IMG/VR virus record: IMGVR_UViG_3300025098_000144
Location: 1 to 35,702 of that record
Strand: one strand, 5' to 3'
Source of the DNA: a virus
Length of the DNA stretch: 35,702 nt
Shown: positions 24,360 through 30,353 of the stretch, in pieces
Position numbering within the stretch: position 1 is the first letter of the stretch
Layout: every line of letters begins with the position of its first letter
Notes under the pieces: generated by a model
Database searches by the model: none
The model's input: the letters and a program-made list of their open reading frames with translations, nothing else
What the model was told of the DNA's origin: nothing
Position numbers and translations under genes: made by a program

Positions 24360-24388
24360 TTGTCAACAACTATCATTAACTTTATAAT
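24360..24388 (+). promoter_or_regulatory. Sigma70-type promoter P1 upstream of ERF gene
   Basis: TTGTCA (24360-24365), a 17-base spacer and a perfect TATAAT (24383-24388) point rightward into the early operon. Five of six -35 and six of six -10 bases match consensus. It lies in the divergent gap between the RepA-like and ERF genes. Confidence 0.75.
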
Positions 24389-24399
24389 GTTTGCAAAGG

Positions 24400-24428
24400 T
24401 TGACATTGTTTGAATGAATGACTACAGT
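24400..24428 (+). promoter_or_regulatory. Sigma70-type promoter P2 upstream of ERF gene
   Basis: A consensus TTGACA (24400-24405), 17-base spacer and TACAGT (24423-24428). Its start point, about 24435, would fall after the ATG at 24414, which supports the later ATG 24456 as the real ERF start. TGTCAA at 24361-24366 and TTGACA here form an inverted pair. Confidence 0.6.
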
Positions 24429-24455
24429 AAAGGAAATCAACAAAGGAGAATCGCA

Positions 24456-24860
24456 ATGTCTGAAGAGAAAAGCAAGCTGTATGAAAACTTGTTAAACGCT
24501 CAACGCCACCTATCACATGCTACTGCATCTGCTACAAACCCGCACTTCAAGAGCCAGTACGTTCCTTTTGAGGCGCTGTGGGATTATGCCAAAGAAGCAT
24601 TGAACGAGCGTGGCATTTTGATTCAGCAGATTAGTCATGAGTGTGAGGTTGGCGCATGTATTGAAACCATCTTGATTGGTTACGGTGAAACATTTGGCAC
24701 CGGCAAGATGATTGTCAGAGCAGACAAGCCGACAGCACAAAGCTTTGGAAGTGCCGTGACATATGCGAAGCGATATAGTTTATCAATGGCATTAGGCATT
24801 GGTGCGGACAAGGACGACGATGCAAATAAAGCAGAGTCAGGAACTAAAAGAGCATGGTAG
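24456..24860 (+). CDS. erf: ERF family single-strand annealing protein
   Basis: A 134-residue recombinase with ERF family features: LYENLLNAQRHLSHATASAT, then NPHFKSQYVPFEALWDYAKE, a GYGETFGTGKM beta segment, and AQSFGSAVTYAKRYSLSMAL followed by GIGADKDDDAN, the strongest signature. ERF proteins anneal complementary ssDNA during recombination and genome circularisation. The start is set by AAAGGAG 7 bases ahead of ATG 24456; an upstream ATG at 24414 lacks a site and precedes promoter P2's start. It overlaps the next ORF by 7 bases. Confidence 0.9.
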   Translation: MSEEKSKLYENLLNAQRHLSHATASATNPHFKSQYVPFEALWDYAKEALNERGILIQQISHECEVGACIETILIGYGETFGTGKMIVRADKPTAQSFGSAVTYAKRYSLSMALGIGADKDDDANKAESGTKRAW

Positions 24861-25093
24861 AAACCTATGAAGAATTCCTTGCATACATGGAGTCTGTTCG
24901 GGATAACTTTGATTTTGTTTACGATGTTAAAGCAGCCGTAGCAAATGAAGAGTGGGATCTTCTTAGGTCTGTCATCGAAGACGCACCTAACAGTGTGAAG
25001 GAGGTGTTAAATTTAGCGCCGTCGAAAGGCGGAATCTTTACGACCTATGAAAACAAGGTCATGAAAACCAATCCAAATAGGAATAGAAGATGA
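24854..25093 (+). CDS. Hypothetical protein (79 aa)
   Basis: Not recognised. It overlaps the ERF stop (ATG at 24854 in ..GCATGGTAG) and its own TGA overlaps the next ATG (ATGA), so it is a firm part of the ERF/SSB operon. Acidic and aromatic first half (YEEFLAYMESVRDNFDFVYD), Asn/Arg-rich end. May assist the annealase or SSB-like protein, a guess from context. Confidence 0.65.
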   Translation: MVETYEEFLAYMESVRDNFDFVYDVKAAVANEEWDLLRSVIEDAPNSVKEVLNLAPSKGGIFTTYENKVMKTNPNRNRR

Positions 25094-25362
25094 GTGAAGA
25101 TAAAAACTTTGTTAATGGAATGATTATTAAACTGCCAGATGAAAAAGCTCCTGACTTTGTAAAGCTGAAGCTGTCATTAAAGCTAGATGAGTTAGGCCCA
25201 TGGATCTCTGCTCAGAAAAAAGAAGATCCTTCTATGGAGTGGATTAACATTGAGATTAAAGAGGGCCGATCTGGCAAATGGTATGCTGAACGCAACATGT
25301 GGAAGCCAGAAGCTGTGCCGCAACCAACACCAGCGTCATCAGGCGATGACATTCCTTGGTAA
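25090..25362 (+). CDS. SSB-like small protein with acidic DDIPW tip
   Basis: A 90-residue protein with beta-rich body (FVNGMIIKLPDEKAPDFVKL, later WINIEIKEGRSGKWYAERN) and a Pro/Ser linker ending GDDIPW. The tip mimics the DDIPF end of bacterial SSB that recruits repair and replication proteins. The 'KAPDFVK' block is common among phage proteins next to recombinases. I infer ssDNA binding and partner recruitment; an OB fold cannot be proved by eye. Confidence 0.62.
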   Translation: MSEDKNFVNGMIIKLPDEKAPDFVKLKLSLKLDELGPWISAQKKEDPSMEWINIEIKEGRSGKWYAERNMWKPEAVPQPTPASSGDDIPW

Positions 25363-25374
25363 TAAATAAATTAT

Positions 25375-25395
25375 GCCCCGCTAGTCGGGGCTTTT
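25375..25395 (+). terminator. Intrinsic terminator after SSB-like gene
   Basis: GCCCCG-CTAGT-CGGGGC (25375-25391) followed by TTTT. It begins 12 bases after the SSB-like stop and would end or attenuate transcription of the ERF operon before the next two genes. Confidence 0.85.
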
Positions 25396-25406
25396 AAGGA
25401 GAGACA

Positions 25407-25640
25407 ATGAGCGCACAGCCTGAATACCTTTACTACCGAGAGTTGTTTAGCATCTTCAAGGCATACACTACGCCTAAATTAATGAAGGTGTTGGATTCGC
25501 AAGGGATCAAATATTTTACTGATGCCAAGGGCAAGCCATTCACCACCCGCGTTGCCATCGAAGGGGCATTAGGATCTGAGAACATCGTCCCATCTACCGT
25601 GTCGGAAAGCCCTGCGGAATCGGCAACATCGCTTAGCTAG
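25407..25640 (+). CDS. DUF4224-like small protein (77 aa)
   Basis: The core RELFSIFKAYTTPKLMKVLD followed by QGIKYFTDAKGKPFTTRVAI has the layout of DUF4224 phage proteins (helix, then 'GI-x-F-x(5)-G-x-P-x-x-R'). The Ser/Glu-rich tail is disordered. AAGGAGAGACA sits before the ATG. Function unknown; in prophages members lie near integrase or replication genes. Confidence 0.55.
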   Translation: MSAQPEYLYYRELFSIFKAYTTPKLMKVLDSQGIKYFTDAKGKPFTTRVAIEGALGSENIVPSTVSESPAESATSLS

Positions 25641-25652
25641 ATAGGGGTCGCA

Positions 25653-25691
25653 GGCATCTAGCCCTGCGGTTACAACCTGCAGGCTAGTGCC
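25653..25691 (+). promoter_or_regulatory. Strong hairpin just before the DUF3310 ribosome-binding site
   Basis: The stem pairs GGCA with TGCC, CTAG with CTAG, CCTGC with GCAGG, and GGT with ACC around a TACA loop (25671-25674), 16 base pairs with only three single-base bulges (25657, 25662, 25678). It ends 3 bases before GGGAGG, the Shine-Dalgarno of the next gene. No U-run follows, so it is not a terminator; a translational control element, protein-binding site or processing signal is likelier. Confidence 0.7.
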
Positions 25692-25704
25692 ATCGGGAGG
25701 TAAT

Positions 25705-25911
25705 ATGAAATGGAAAGCTGATCAAATTGGCGGCAGCCATTACAAATCTTTGAAGATTCAGCCGCTCGAGTATGCGTTGCAAAACAATCTTGGGGTCTGT
25801 GAACATGCTGTAGTTAAATATGTTTCAAGGTGGAAAACTAAAGGTGGCATAGAAGACCTTAGAAAAGCCCGCCATTACATTGATATTCTTATAGAAAGAG
25901 AGGTGGAATAG
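25705..25911 (+). CDS. DUF3310 family protein
   Basis: A 68-residue protein with the complete DUF3310 pattern: QIGGSHYKSLKIQPLEYA, then CEHAVVKYVSRWKTKGGIED and LRKARHYIDILIE. These are widespread in phages and often labelled 'nucleotide kinase', without good evidence. GGGAGG four bases before ATG 25705 fixes the start; an in-frame ATG 18 bases earlier lies inside the hairpin. Confidence 0.85.
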   Translation: MKWKADQIGGSHYKSLKIQPLEYALQNNLGVCEHAVVKYVSRWKTKGGIEDLRKARHYIDILIEREVE

Positions 25912-25912
25912 A

Positions 25913-25977
25913 GCAGCGATTGTGACCACTGGGCGCTGCCAACCAGCTCAATCAGGGTAGGAGTGGAAACCCCTGGT
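25913..25977. other. Two stem-loops between convergent genes
   Basis: GCAGCG...CGCTGC (25913-25939) and a nested stem ACCAG-GGGT...ACCC-CTGGT (25942-25977) occupy the gap between the DUF3310 gene and the facing accessory cluster. Neither has a U-run, so they may be rho-type or bidirectional stops, or a small structured RNA. Confidence 0.4.
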
Positions 25978-25991
25978 CAAGGCCGAGTGTA

Positions 25992-26162
25992 CTAACAATC
26001 AGGATTGAAGTCATGCCACTCTTGTGACTCGTCTACATCACCTGCGTTCCGCTCAGTCCAGAGTTCCCAGCACACATCACAATATCCATCGTCGTCTATA
26101 AACCCAGACTCGACTACCTTGCCGCACTCTTCGCACTCGCGGAACTCTTCATCTTTTGTCAT
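25992..26162 (-). CDS. Zinc-ribbon-like small protein (56 aa)
   Basis: CEECGKVV and CDVCWELW form two CxxC knuckles 18 residues apart, a typical treble-clef or rubredoxin-like mini-protein; the rest is acidic. I chose ATG 26162 because it overlaps the TGA of the upstream 26-aa ORF (ATGA); a longer form from 26186 has no ribosome site. Function unknown. Confidence 0.6.
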   Translation of the reverse strand: MTKDEEFRECEECGKVVESGFIDDDGYCDVCWELWTERNAGDVDESQEWHDFNPDC

Positions 26163-26239
26163 AGCACACCGCCCATTGCCAAACATGCCAGGGCAACTAC
26201 CATGACGCAGATCAAACCAATCACCATTTCGTTATCCAT
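26159..26239 (-). CDS. 26-aa transmembrane micro-protein
   Basis: Reads MDNEMVIGLICVMVVALACL then six more residues, one membrane span with acidic N-terminus. Its ATG overlaps the TAA of the upstream gene (TAATG) and its TGA overlaps the downstream ATG (ATGA), so both ends are joined to neighbours exactly as in a translated operon. Function unknown. Confidence 0.5.
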   Translation of the reverse strand: MDNEMVIGLICVMVVALACLAMGGVL

Positions 26240-26421
26240 TAGTCTGCTCCATGTTTGTAAGCAATCTCTTGCCTGAAGTCAGATACCGCTTCATCAAAAC
26301 AACTCGGGTGATAAATCATATCGTCCCAGCTATTTTCCCAGGGTAAATCATCAGGTAAATTTAAAGGCATCCATTTTGCAGAATGCCATATTGTTTCATT
26401 ACAGTAGTCGCATTTATTCAT
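26239..26421 (-). CDS. CxxC...HxxC small protein (60 aa)
   Basis: MNKCDYCNETIWHSAKWMPL carries a CxxC, and YHPSCFDEAV provides the second pair, giving a likely zinc finger. Tryptophan-rich middle. ATG lies in the preceding gene's last codons (26414-26421). Not recognised; many phage accessory clusters contain such mini zinc proteins of unknown role. Confidence 0.6.
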   Translation of the reverse strand: MNKCDYCNETIWHSAKWMPLNLPDDLPWENSWDDMIYHPSCFDEAVSDFRQEIAYKHGAD

Positions 26422-26650
26422 CGAACACTCCTGCTTTCCAGACCCTTAACATCCGAACGCCATCAACTTTTTCTGCTCGGGTAGCTGGCTGCACTCCATT
26501 GCAGTACATAGAAGATGCAAATGATTTGCCTGCATAGAAAGGCAGCAGCACTGAATCACCTTCAACCATTTCCTTCATTAGCTTTTGCCATTTACCGTAC
26601 CCTCTTATTTTTGAAGGAACCTCTACATCTTTATCAATTGTTACTTTCAT
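26414..26650 (-). CDS. Hypothetical protein (78 aa)
   Basis: Start ATG 26650 has GGAG 8 bases ahead and overlaps the TGA of the upstream gene. Sequence begins MKVTIDKDVEVPSKIRGYGK and has EGDSVLLPFYAGKSFASSM, which reads like a small beta-rich domain (similar in flavour to phage proteins with 'GDSF-x-V'). No catalytic motif seen. Confidence 0.58.
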   Translation of the reverse strand: MKVTIDKDVEVPSKIRGYGKWQKLMKEMVEGDSVLLPFYAGKSFASSMYCNGVQPATRAEKVDGVRMLRVWKAGVFDE

Positions 26651-26859
26651 TGCCAATTCTCCAAGTCTGGTCTGTATTTCCAGAAGTCATCCATCACTTC
26701 ATCATGGTTAAACAGACGTTGAATATCTTTTGGAGGAGTAACTCCATCCGCATAGATAGCTTCTATCTCAGTATACGGCGGCTCTTCTCTATTGCCTGGC
26801 TCGTAATACATTTCAACTACAACGCCTAATGCTGGGTGTGACCAAGATACATTACTCAC
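26647..26859 (-). CDS. Hypothetical protein (70 aa)
   Basis: Not recognised. Aromatic and acidic (VVVEMYYEPGNREEPPYTEI, then DIQRLFNHDEVMDDFWKYRP). It overlaps the downstream start by 4 bases and the upstream stop by 8, so it is part of the same translationally linked series. Confidence 0.58.
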   Translation of the reverse strand: MSNVSWSHPALGVVVEMYYEPGNREEPPYTEIEAIYADGVTPPKDIQRLFNHDEVMDDFWKYRPDLENWQ

Positions 26860-27091
26860 CGCTGCGTCCCTCCTCTCTAATAATTAGATGCTCAATTGCT
26901 GACAAAGGATTATCTAATCCAGTAGCAAACCCATTCATCCAGCAAGTAACAGGGTCACGATCACCCCACATTTTTTTGTAACGGCGATAGTCACGCAGCT
27001 GTCTTGCCTTGCTATCACGGAAATGACTTCTCCAAAAAAGCAAGTCTTCCATCGCAGCAGTTTTAGCTGTCAATTGATTGATCTTTAACAT
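26852..27091 (-). CDS. Hypothetical basic protein (79 aa)
   Basis: GAGGAG seven bases before ATG 27091 selects this start over a longer frame. Basic helical middle (WRSHFRDSKARQLRDYRRYK) and CWMNGFATGL near the end. Not recognised. It overlaps the end of the upstream gene by 29 bases. Confidence 0.58.
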   Translation of the reverse strand: MLKINQLTAKTAAMEDLLFWRSHFRDSKARQLRDYRRYKKMWGDRDPVTCWMNGFATGLDNPLSAIEHLIIREEGRSGE

Positions 27092-27275
27092 TGAAAATCT
27101 CCTCAATAGTTTTGTGCTTAGGGATAAAGTTAATGTGCTTGTTACCAATTACCTCAGAAATAAATCCATGCAGCCCTTTATAATCTGGCTTTATGTCGTT
27201 AGCAGCGCACCAATTAAAGTAAGCTTTAACTAAAGAACTGGGATAGTAATTATCTGTATCAAATGATTCAGGCAT
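27063..27275 (-). CDS. Hypothetical protein (70 aa)
   Basis: Begins MPESFDTDNYYPSSLVKAYF and contains AANDIKPDYKGLHGFISEVI, an arrangement seen in small HTH-like or scaffold-like phage proteins but not diagnostic. ATG 27275 overlaps the upstream gene's end (AATGCCTGA). AGGTGAT serves as ribosome site. Confidence 0.55.
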   Translation of the reverse strand: MPESFDTDNYYPSSLVKAYFNWCAANDIKPDYKGLHGFISEVIGNKHINFIPKHKTIEEIFNVKDQSIDS

Positions 27276-27618
27276 TACGATCACCTAGCTCTTCGTTTAA
27301 ATAATTAATGCAGCACTGCACGTCTAGCTGTATCTGTGCAAGGTTGTCATTCTTTTTTCTTAAGAGTTTAAAAAGCTCATCTGCTTGAGTTAATACCGCA
27401 ATCATTGAGCGAACATAATGACGATCATCAAAATGCACTACGTTTTCTTTTGGCTTAGCAGAGTACGGGAACAAACTTCTTGCCACTGCTTGAATTGCTT
27501 GAGCGTCCTTGTAATCTGAACCCGTATCGTAAAGATGGTCTTGCAATGCAGCACACTCAGCTTTTACAAGCTCAGGACACGCAGCTGAAATTAACTCAAT
27601 AGAAATTACTCTTGCCAT
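27268..27618 (-). CDS. Hypothetical helical protein (116 aa)
   Basis: AAAAGGAGAAAGAAAC precedes ATG 27618, a strong site, so a longer frame reading through the upstream hairpin is discarded. Helical with C-terminal LLRKKNDNLAQIQLDVQCCI. Not recognised. Located just downstream of a GC-rich hairpin. Confidence 0.62.
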   Translation of the reverse strand: MARVISIELISAACPELVKAECAALQDHLYDTGSDYKDAQAIQAVARSLFPYSAKPKENVVHFDDRHYVRSMIAVLTQADELFKLLRKKNDNLAQIQLDVQCCINYLNEELGDRNA

Positions 27619-27649
27619 GTTTCTTTCTCCTTTTGATTGAGGCGGGAAT

Positions 27650-27680
27650 CTGGCCCCCGCACCTACCGGATCGGGGCCAG
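27650..27680 (-). promoter_or_regulatory. GC-rich hairpin in accessory operon
   Basis: CTGGCCCC (27650-27657) and GGGGCCAG (27673-27680) make eight pairs around a 15-base loop. It separates the 57-aa gene from the 116-aa gene on the - strand; no U-run follows, so it may modulate mRNA decay or readthrough. Confidence 0.5.
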
Positions 27681-27692
27681 TTCCAGCCGAGA

Positions 27693-27866
27693 TCATTCCT
27701 TGTCAATAAAGGTTTTGACCAGTTCACGAACACCATCTTCCAGCTCGTCAGGCTTGACAACTTTTCGCTGAATGACACCGAGAGCTGGATCGCTGTTGTT
27801 ATCAACCCAAGTTACCTTGACGTTGCCACAATCAAGAAGCTCCAGTTCATAAAGAGTCTTACTCAT
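27693..27866 (-). CDS. Hypothetical acidic protein (57 aa)
   Basis: A frame beginning MSKTLYELELLDCGNVKVTW with a textbook AAGGAGG seven bases upstream. Acidic and beta-like first half, helical second half (PDELEDGVRELVKTFIDKE). Not recognised. The ribosome site is identical to that of the gene before it. Confidence 0.6.
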   Translation of the reverse strand: MSKTLYELELLDCGNVKVTWVDNNSDPALGVIQRKVVKPDELEDGVRELVKTFIDKE

Positions 27867-27875
27867 GCTGCCTCC

Positions 27876-28103
27876 TTAAAATCTCAATACAAACTCAGTC
27901 TTGCATTTCTTCAGCTTGCCATTGATGCCTCGATAACAAGTAATCATGTTGTAGCCAGAGTCTTGCATCTCCTTTTTGGATTTGAATACACGATACAGCT
28001 TGCCGTCTTCTGGCTTGAAGTCGTATAACCGTTTAACAACCCGGTAGATAACTATCTCTCCGGCTTCAATGTTTCTTTCCTGCGGCGCTATGTAATAACT
28101 CAT
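27876..28103 (-). CDS. Hypothetical protein (75 aa)
   Basis: Begins MSYYIAPQERNIEAGEIVIY. GGAGGCAGC precedes the ATG, which overlaps the stop of the ArdC-like gene (ATGA). Basic, beta-rich, with one CYRG and a KCK near the end. Unknown function; as the next gene after ArdC it might be a partner. Confidence 0.6.
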   Translation of the reverse strand: MSYYIAPQERNIEAGEIVIYRVVKRLYDFKPEDGKLYRVFKSKKEMQDSGYNMITCYRGINGKLKKCKTEFVLRF

Positions 28104-28936
28104 GCTGCCTCCTCGTACTTTCGCTTCATAGTGAATTGGGACATGACATACTCGACCGCCTTCTGTGCGGCAGACGCAGCCTTAAGTATGTATTGGGGAT
28201 CATCTTTGATTGCTTTCTGCCACGACTGTAGATAACTAGCGTGCTGCTTCAAGTCATAAGACACGCCAAGTTCAGCGCACAAGAACACGCTGCCAAGCTC
28301 GGCAACAAGTTCTTCTTTCGCATAGTCCTCGCTGCCGAACATGCCAGTAAGCGGTCTATCTAATCGTTTGCTGTGACCAGTGGCGTGAATGCACTCATGG
28401 TATAACGTCGATTGATGGGCATCATCTGACTCAAATTGTCCTGGCATCGGCATCTTGATTTTGTCAGTGACAGGTGAATAACAAGGATTATTACTAGAGT
28501 TACAGTCAAGCGTGACCTGAATAGCCTCTGGTATTTCATATGGCTTCTCTAATTTACTTGTTCTCATCTGAACTGGCGGTACTTCAATGCCGATCTGATC
28601 TAGATTAAAAAGGTTATACAGCTTGGCAAACTTGAACATCTTTTCGGGATCATCCTTGTCAGTGCCAGTGCCAAAGAACACAGCTGGTGTCGCCGTCTGC
28701 CCTTTGACTGAGCCGCCAAGGTCTTTTGCCTGATTAAACGTCACCCAATATGGACTCTTATAGTCATTAGCCCATGCCGAGATCATCGTTGTCAGTTGAT
28801 TGGTTCCGGTATAAGCACGCTTGCTCAACCAGTTACAGTGCAGCCGTGATTGAGACTGCCAAGTTTTGTGCCAAGTCAATTCATCTTTCATTGCCTCAGA
28901 CACAAGTCCAACAATACGATCGTATTTCTTAGACAT
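28100..28936 (-). CDS. ardC: ArdC-like antirestriction protein (zincin)
   Basis: A 278-residue protein with both ArdC parts: an N-terminal ssDNA-binding domain (about 1-125; SPYWVTFNQAKDLGGSVKG and TPAVFFG are characteristic) and a C-terminal zincin metallopeptidase with HECIH at 180-184 and a downstream EELVAELGS providing the third ligand. Plasmid ArdC protects incoming DNA from type I and some type II restriction. In a phage it would shield the genome on entry or interfere with host defence. AAAGGAG precedes the ATG. Confidence 0.88.
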   Translation of the reverse strand: MSKKYDRIVGLVSEAMKDELTWHKTWQSQSRLHCNWLSKRAYTGTNQLTTMISAWANDYKSPYWVTFNQAKDLGGSVKGQTATPAVFFGTGTDKDDPEKMFKFAKLYNLFNLDQIGIEVPPVQMRTSKLEKPYEIPEAIQVTLDCNSSNNPCYSPVTDKIKMPMPGQFESDDAHQSTLYHECIHATGHSKRLDRPLTGMFGSEDYAKEELVAELGSVFLCAELGVSYDLKQHASYLQSWQKAIKDDPQYILKAASAAQKAVEYVMSQFTMKRKYEEAA

Positions 28937-29022
28937 AACAAACTCCTTTTAATTGAAGATAGGCTGCGAGTTACCCCGCAACCTTGGTTAAACTTTACCA
29001 ACCTTTGCAAAGTTATGCAAAC

Positions 29023-29430
29023 TTACCACCAACAATCGTAATAAACGTAGTCACCTCCTTTGATTGTGTCCCTTGCCCACTGGCAGAACTTTATATCCTG
29101 CTCCTTGTACTCGGCTGCTGCCTCGTCTTGGAACTGGTGACCGTAGAAGAAGCCACCCTCGGACTCGGGCATACCGTCATCCTTAAGCAGCCGCTCCAAA
29201 GATTTGACCGTATCCAACGTCAGCATTACTGGATTACAGTTAAATTCGCCAGGGACTAGTGGCTCCAACATCCCCAGATTGATTGACGCCTCAAAAAACG
29301 CCTGCAACTTGGCATGCTTTCGCCAGTAAAACTCCTCACCATGAATGCCCTTGATTGAGTACTCGCCGTCACTGTTTTTCTCGGCGACCAACTGCTCCGG
29401 TGCACTAAATGCATATTGATCAAGTCCCAT
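29023..29430 (-). CDS. Conserved phage protein (135 aa, 'phosphoglycerate kinase'-labelled family)
   Basis: Begins MGLDQYAF, has FYWRKHAKLQAFFEA and EGGFFYGHQF, and ends VYYDCWW. This MGLDxY ... WRKxxxLQ ... YYxxWW pattern belongs to a common phage family that databases sometimes label phosphoglycerate kinase, a name not supported by any kinase motif here. GGAGAG precedes ATG 29430, which overlaps the upstream stop (TAATG). Function unknown. Confidence 0.65.
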   Translation of the reverse strand: MGLDQYAFSAPEQLVAEKNSDGEYSIKGIHGEEFYWRKHAKLQAFFEASINLGMLEPLVPGEFNCNPVMLTLDTVKSLERLLKDDGMPESEGGFFYGHQFQDEAAAEYKEQDIKFCQWARDTIKGGDYVYYDCWW

Positions 29431-29663
29431 TACAATCTCTCCAGTTTCCAATTGTCTTTACCAGTATCTTCAGGTTCGTGTGAGGTCTGCAAACTCTCAA
29501 CCCAAAGAATGAATGTCCGACGAGCATCCTGCCTGCTCATCCCAAAGTTTTCTTGCAGATACCTTGGCGCACCCATCATATTCATCACACCTGAGTCACG
29601 AACCTCAGTCAGCATGTCAAAGTAATCAGCAGGGTTTACCTCAGTCATAAAACCAGATTCCAT
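29430..29663 (-). CDS. Hypothetical protein (77 aa)
   Basis: Start ATG 29663 has AAGGAG at proper distance; another ATG six bases earlier is too close to it. Central GAPRYLQENFGMSRQDARRT is helical and resembles small phage regulators, though not specific enough to name. TAATG overlap with the next gene. Confidence 0.6.
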   Translation of the reverse strand: MESGFMTEVNPADYFDMLTEVRDSGVMNMMGAPRYLQENFGMSRQDARRTFILWVESLQTSHEPEDTGKDNWKLERL

Positions 29664-29673
29664 AATCATCTCC

Positions 29674-29868
29674 TTAATCAGCGATTAATTGACCGAACTC
29701 AGATAGCTCGGGTTGTTTTACAGCTGCGTAACCGTATGCGCTCATCGACTCACAGATATCCTGCAAGTAAATAGGATGCAGCCCTTCGTCCAATCGGGTA
29801 TGGAATCTCACCTCTGCTAAATGAATACCAGTGTGATCTACAATCCAATATGTATTTTCACTAGACAT
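29674..29868 (-). CDS. Hypothetical protein (64 aa)
   Basis: AAGGAGTTGTT precedes the ATG. Starts MSSENTYWIVDHTGIHLAEV; no motif recognised. Ten bases separate it from the next gene. Confidence 0.58.
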   Translation of the reverse strand: MSSENTYWIVDHTGIHLAEVRFHTRLDEGLHPIYLQDICESMSAYGYAAVKQPELSEFGQLIAD

Positions 29869-29967
29869 AACAACTCCTTATCAACAATTGATTGAGCGGA
29901 TGCTTTGAGGCATCACACGCGCGCGACCACCCGCGCTGTCCAGCGGGTATAATGGCGCGCCGTGGGA

Positions 29968-30156
29968 TCAAAGCTCCGCGTCATCTTCAAACGGACACCA
30001 GATAAGTGCCGCAACCATCGTCATCGCCAGGACAAACATCCCAGCGCCATACCACACATCCTGTGGGTCCATCGTCATCAGTCCATTAATTGAACACACA
30101 GTCCCCGCTACCAAATAAATCGGGAACAACAGCTTGAACATCGTTGACCACTTCAT
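29968..30156 (-). CDS. Two-TM membrane protein (62 aa)
   Basis: Two hydrophobic spans (FKLLFPIYLVAGTVCSING and WYGAGMFVLAMTMVAALIW) followed by an acidic tail. GAGGAG before ATG 30156 fixes the start. Possibly an inner-membrane host-interaction protein (superinfection exclusion-type size), an inference from topology only. Confidence 0.62.
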   Translation of the reverse strand: MKWSTMFKLLFPIYLVAGTVCSINGLMTMDPQDVWYGAGMFVLAMTMVAALIWCPFEDDAEL

Positions 30157-30160
30157 GTCA

Positions 30161-30304
30161 TCACTCCTCAAAGTCACAGAAAATTGGATTGGCATCTGGC
30201 TCGACGCCATCTACCTTGTCATCGTCAGCATTTGGGCAGTGCAGCACCGTCACATAGCCATCGCCCTCTAACGCCTCGTTGCATTTCTCGCAATAACCAA
30301 ACAT
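30161..30304 (-). CDS. Small CxxC protein (47 aa)
   Basis: AAGGAGTTTGAG precedes ATG 30304. The product starts MFGYCEKCNEALEGDGYVTV and has two further Cys (one in LHCPNA, one in FCDFEE), so a small zinc-binding domain is likely. It is the first gene after the UUCG terminator on this strand. Confidence 0.6.
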   Translation of the reverse strand: MFGYCEKCNEALEGDGYVTVLHCPNADDDKVDGVEPDANPIFCDFEE

Positions 30305-30324
30305 CTCAAACTCCTTGCAGAAAG

Positions 30325-30347
30325 AAAAAAGGGACCCGAAGGCCCCT
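30325..30347 (-). terminator. Intrinsic terminator with UUCG loop (- strand)
   Basis: Read on the - strand, AGGGGCC-TTCG-GGTCCCT followed by TTTTTT. It lies 7 bases after the DUF736-like gene and separates that gene from the rest of the cluster, so that gene may be independently expressed at a higher level. Confidence 0.85.
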
Positions 30348-30353
30348 CGATGA

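Noticed and set aside
24414-24455. Earlier ATG for the ERF gene
   Set aside because: No ribosome site precedes it and it lies upstream of the likely start point of promoter P2; ATG 24456 has AAAGGAG.
27862-28113. Two copies of a 16-base element ACTCATGCTGCCTCCT
   Set aside because: They are just two identical ribosome sites plus start codons (GGAGGCAGCATGAGT read on the - strand), not evidence of a mobile element.
29929-29948. ACCCGC/GCGGGT hairpin as terminator in the accessory cluster
   Set aside because: Stem is only six pairs with no T-run on the relevant strand; insufficient to call.
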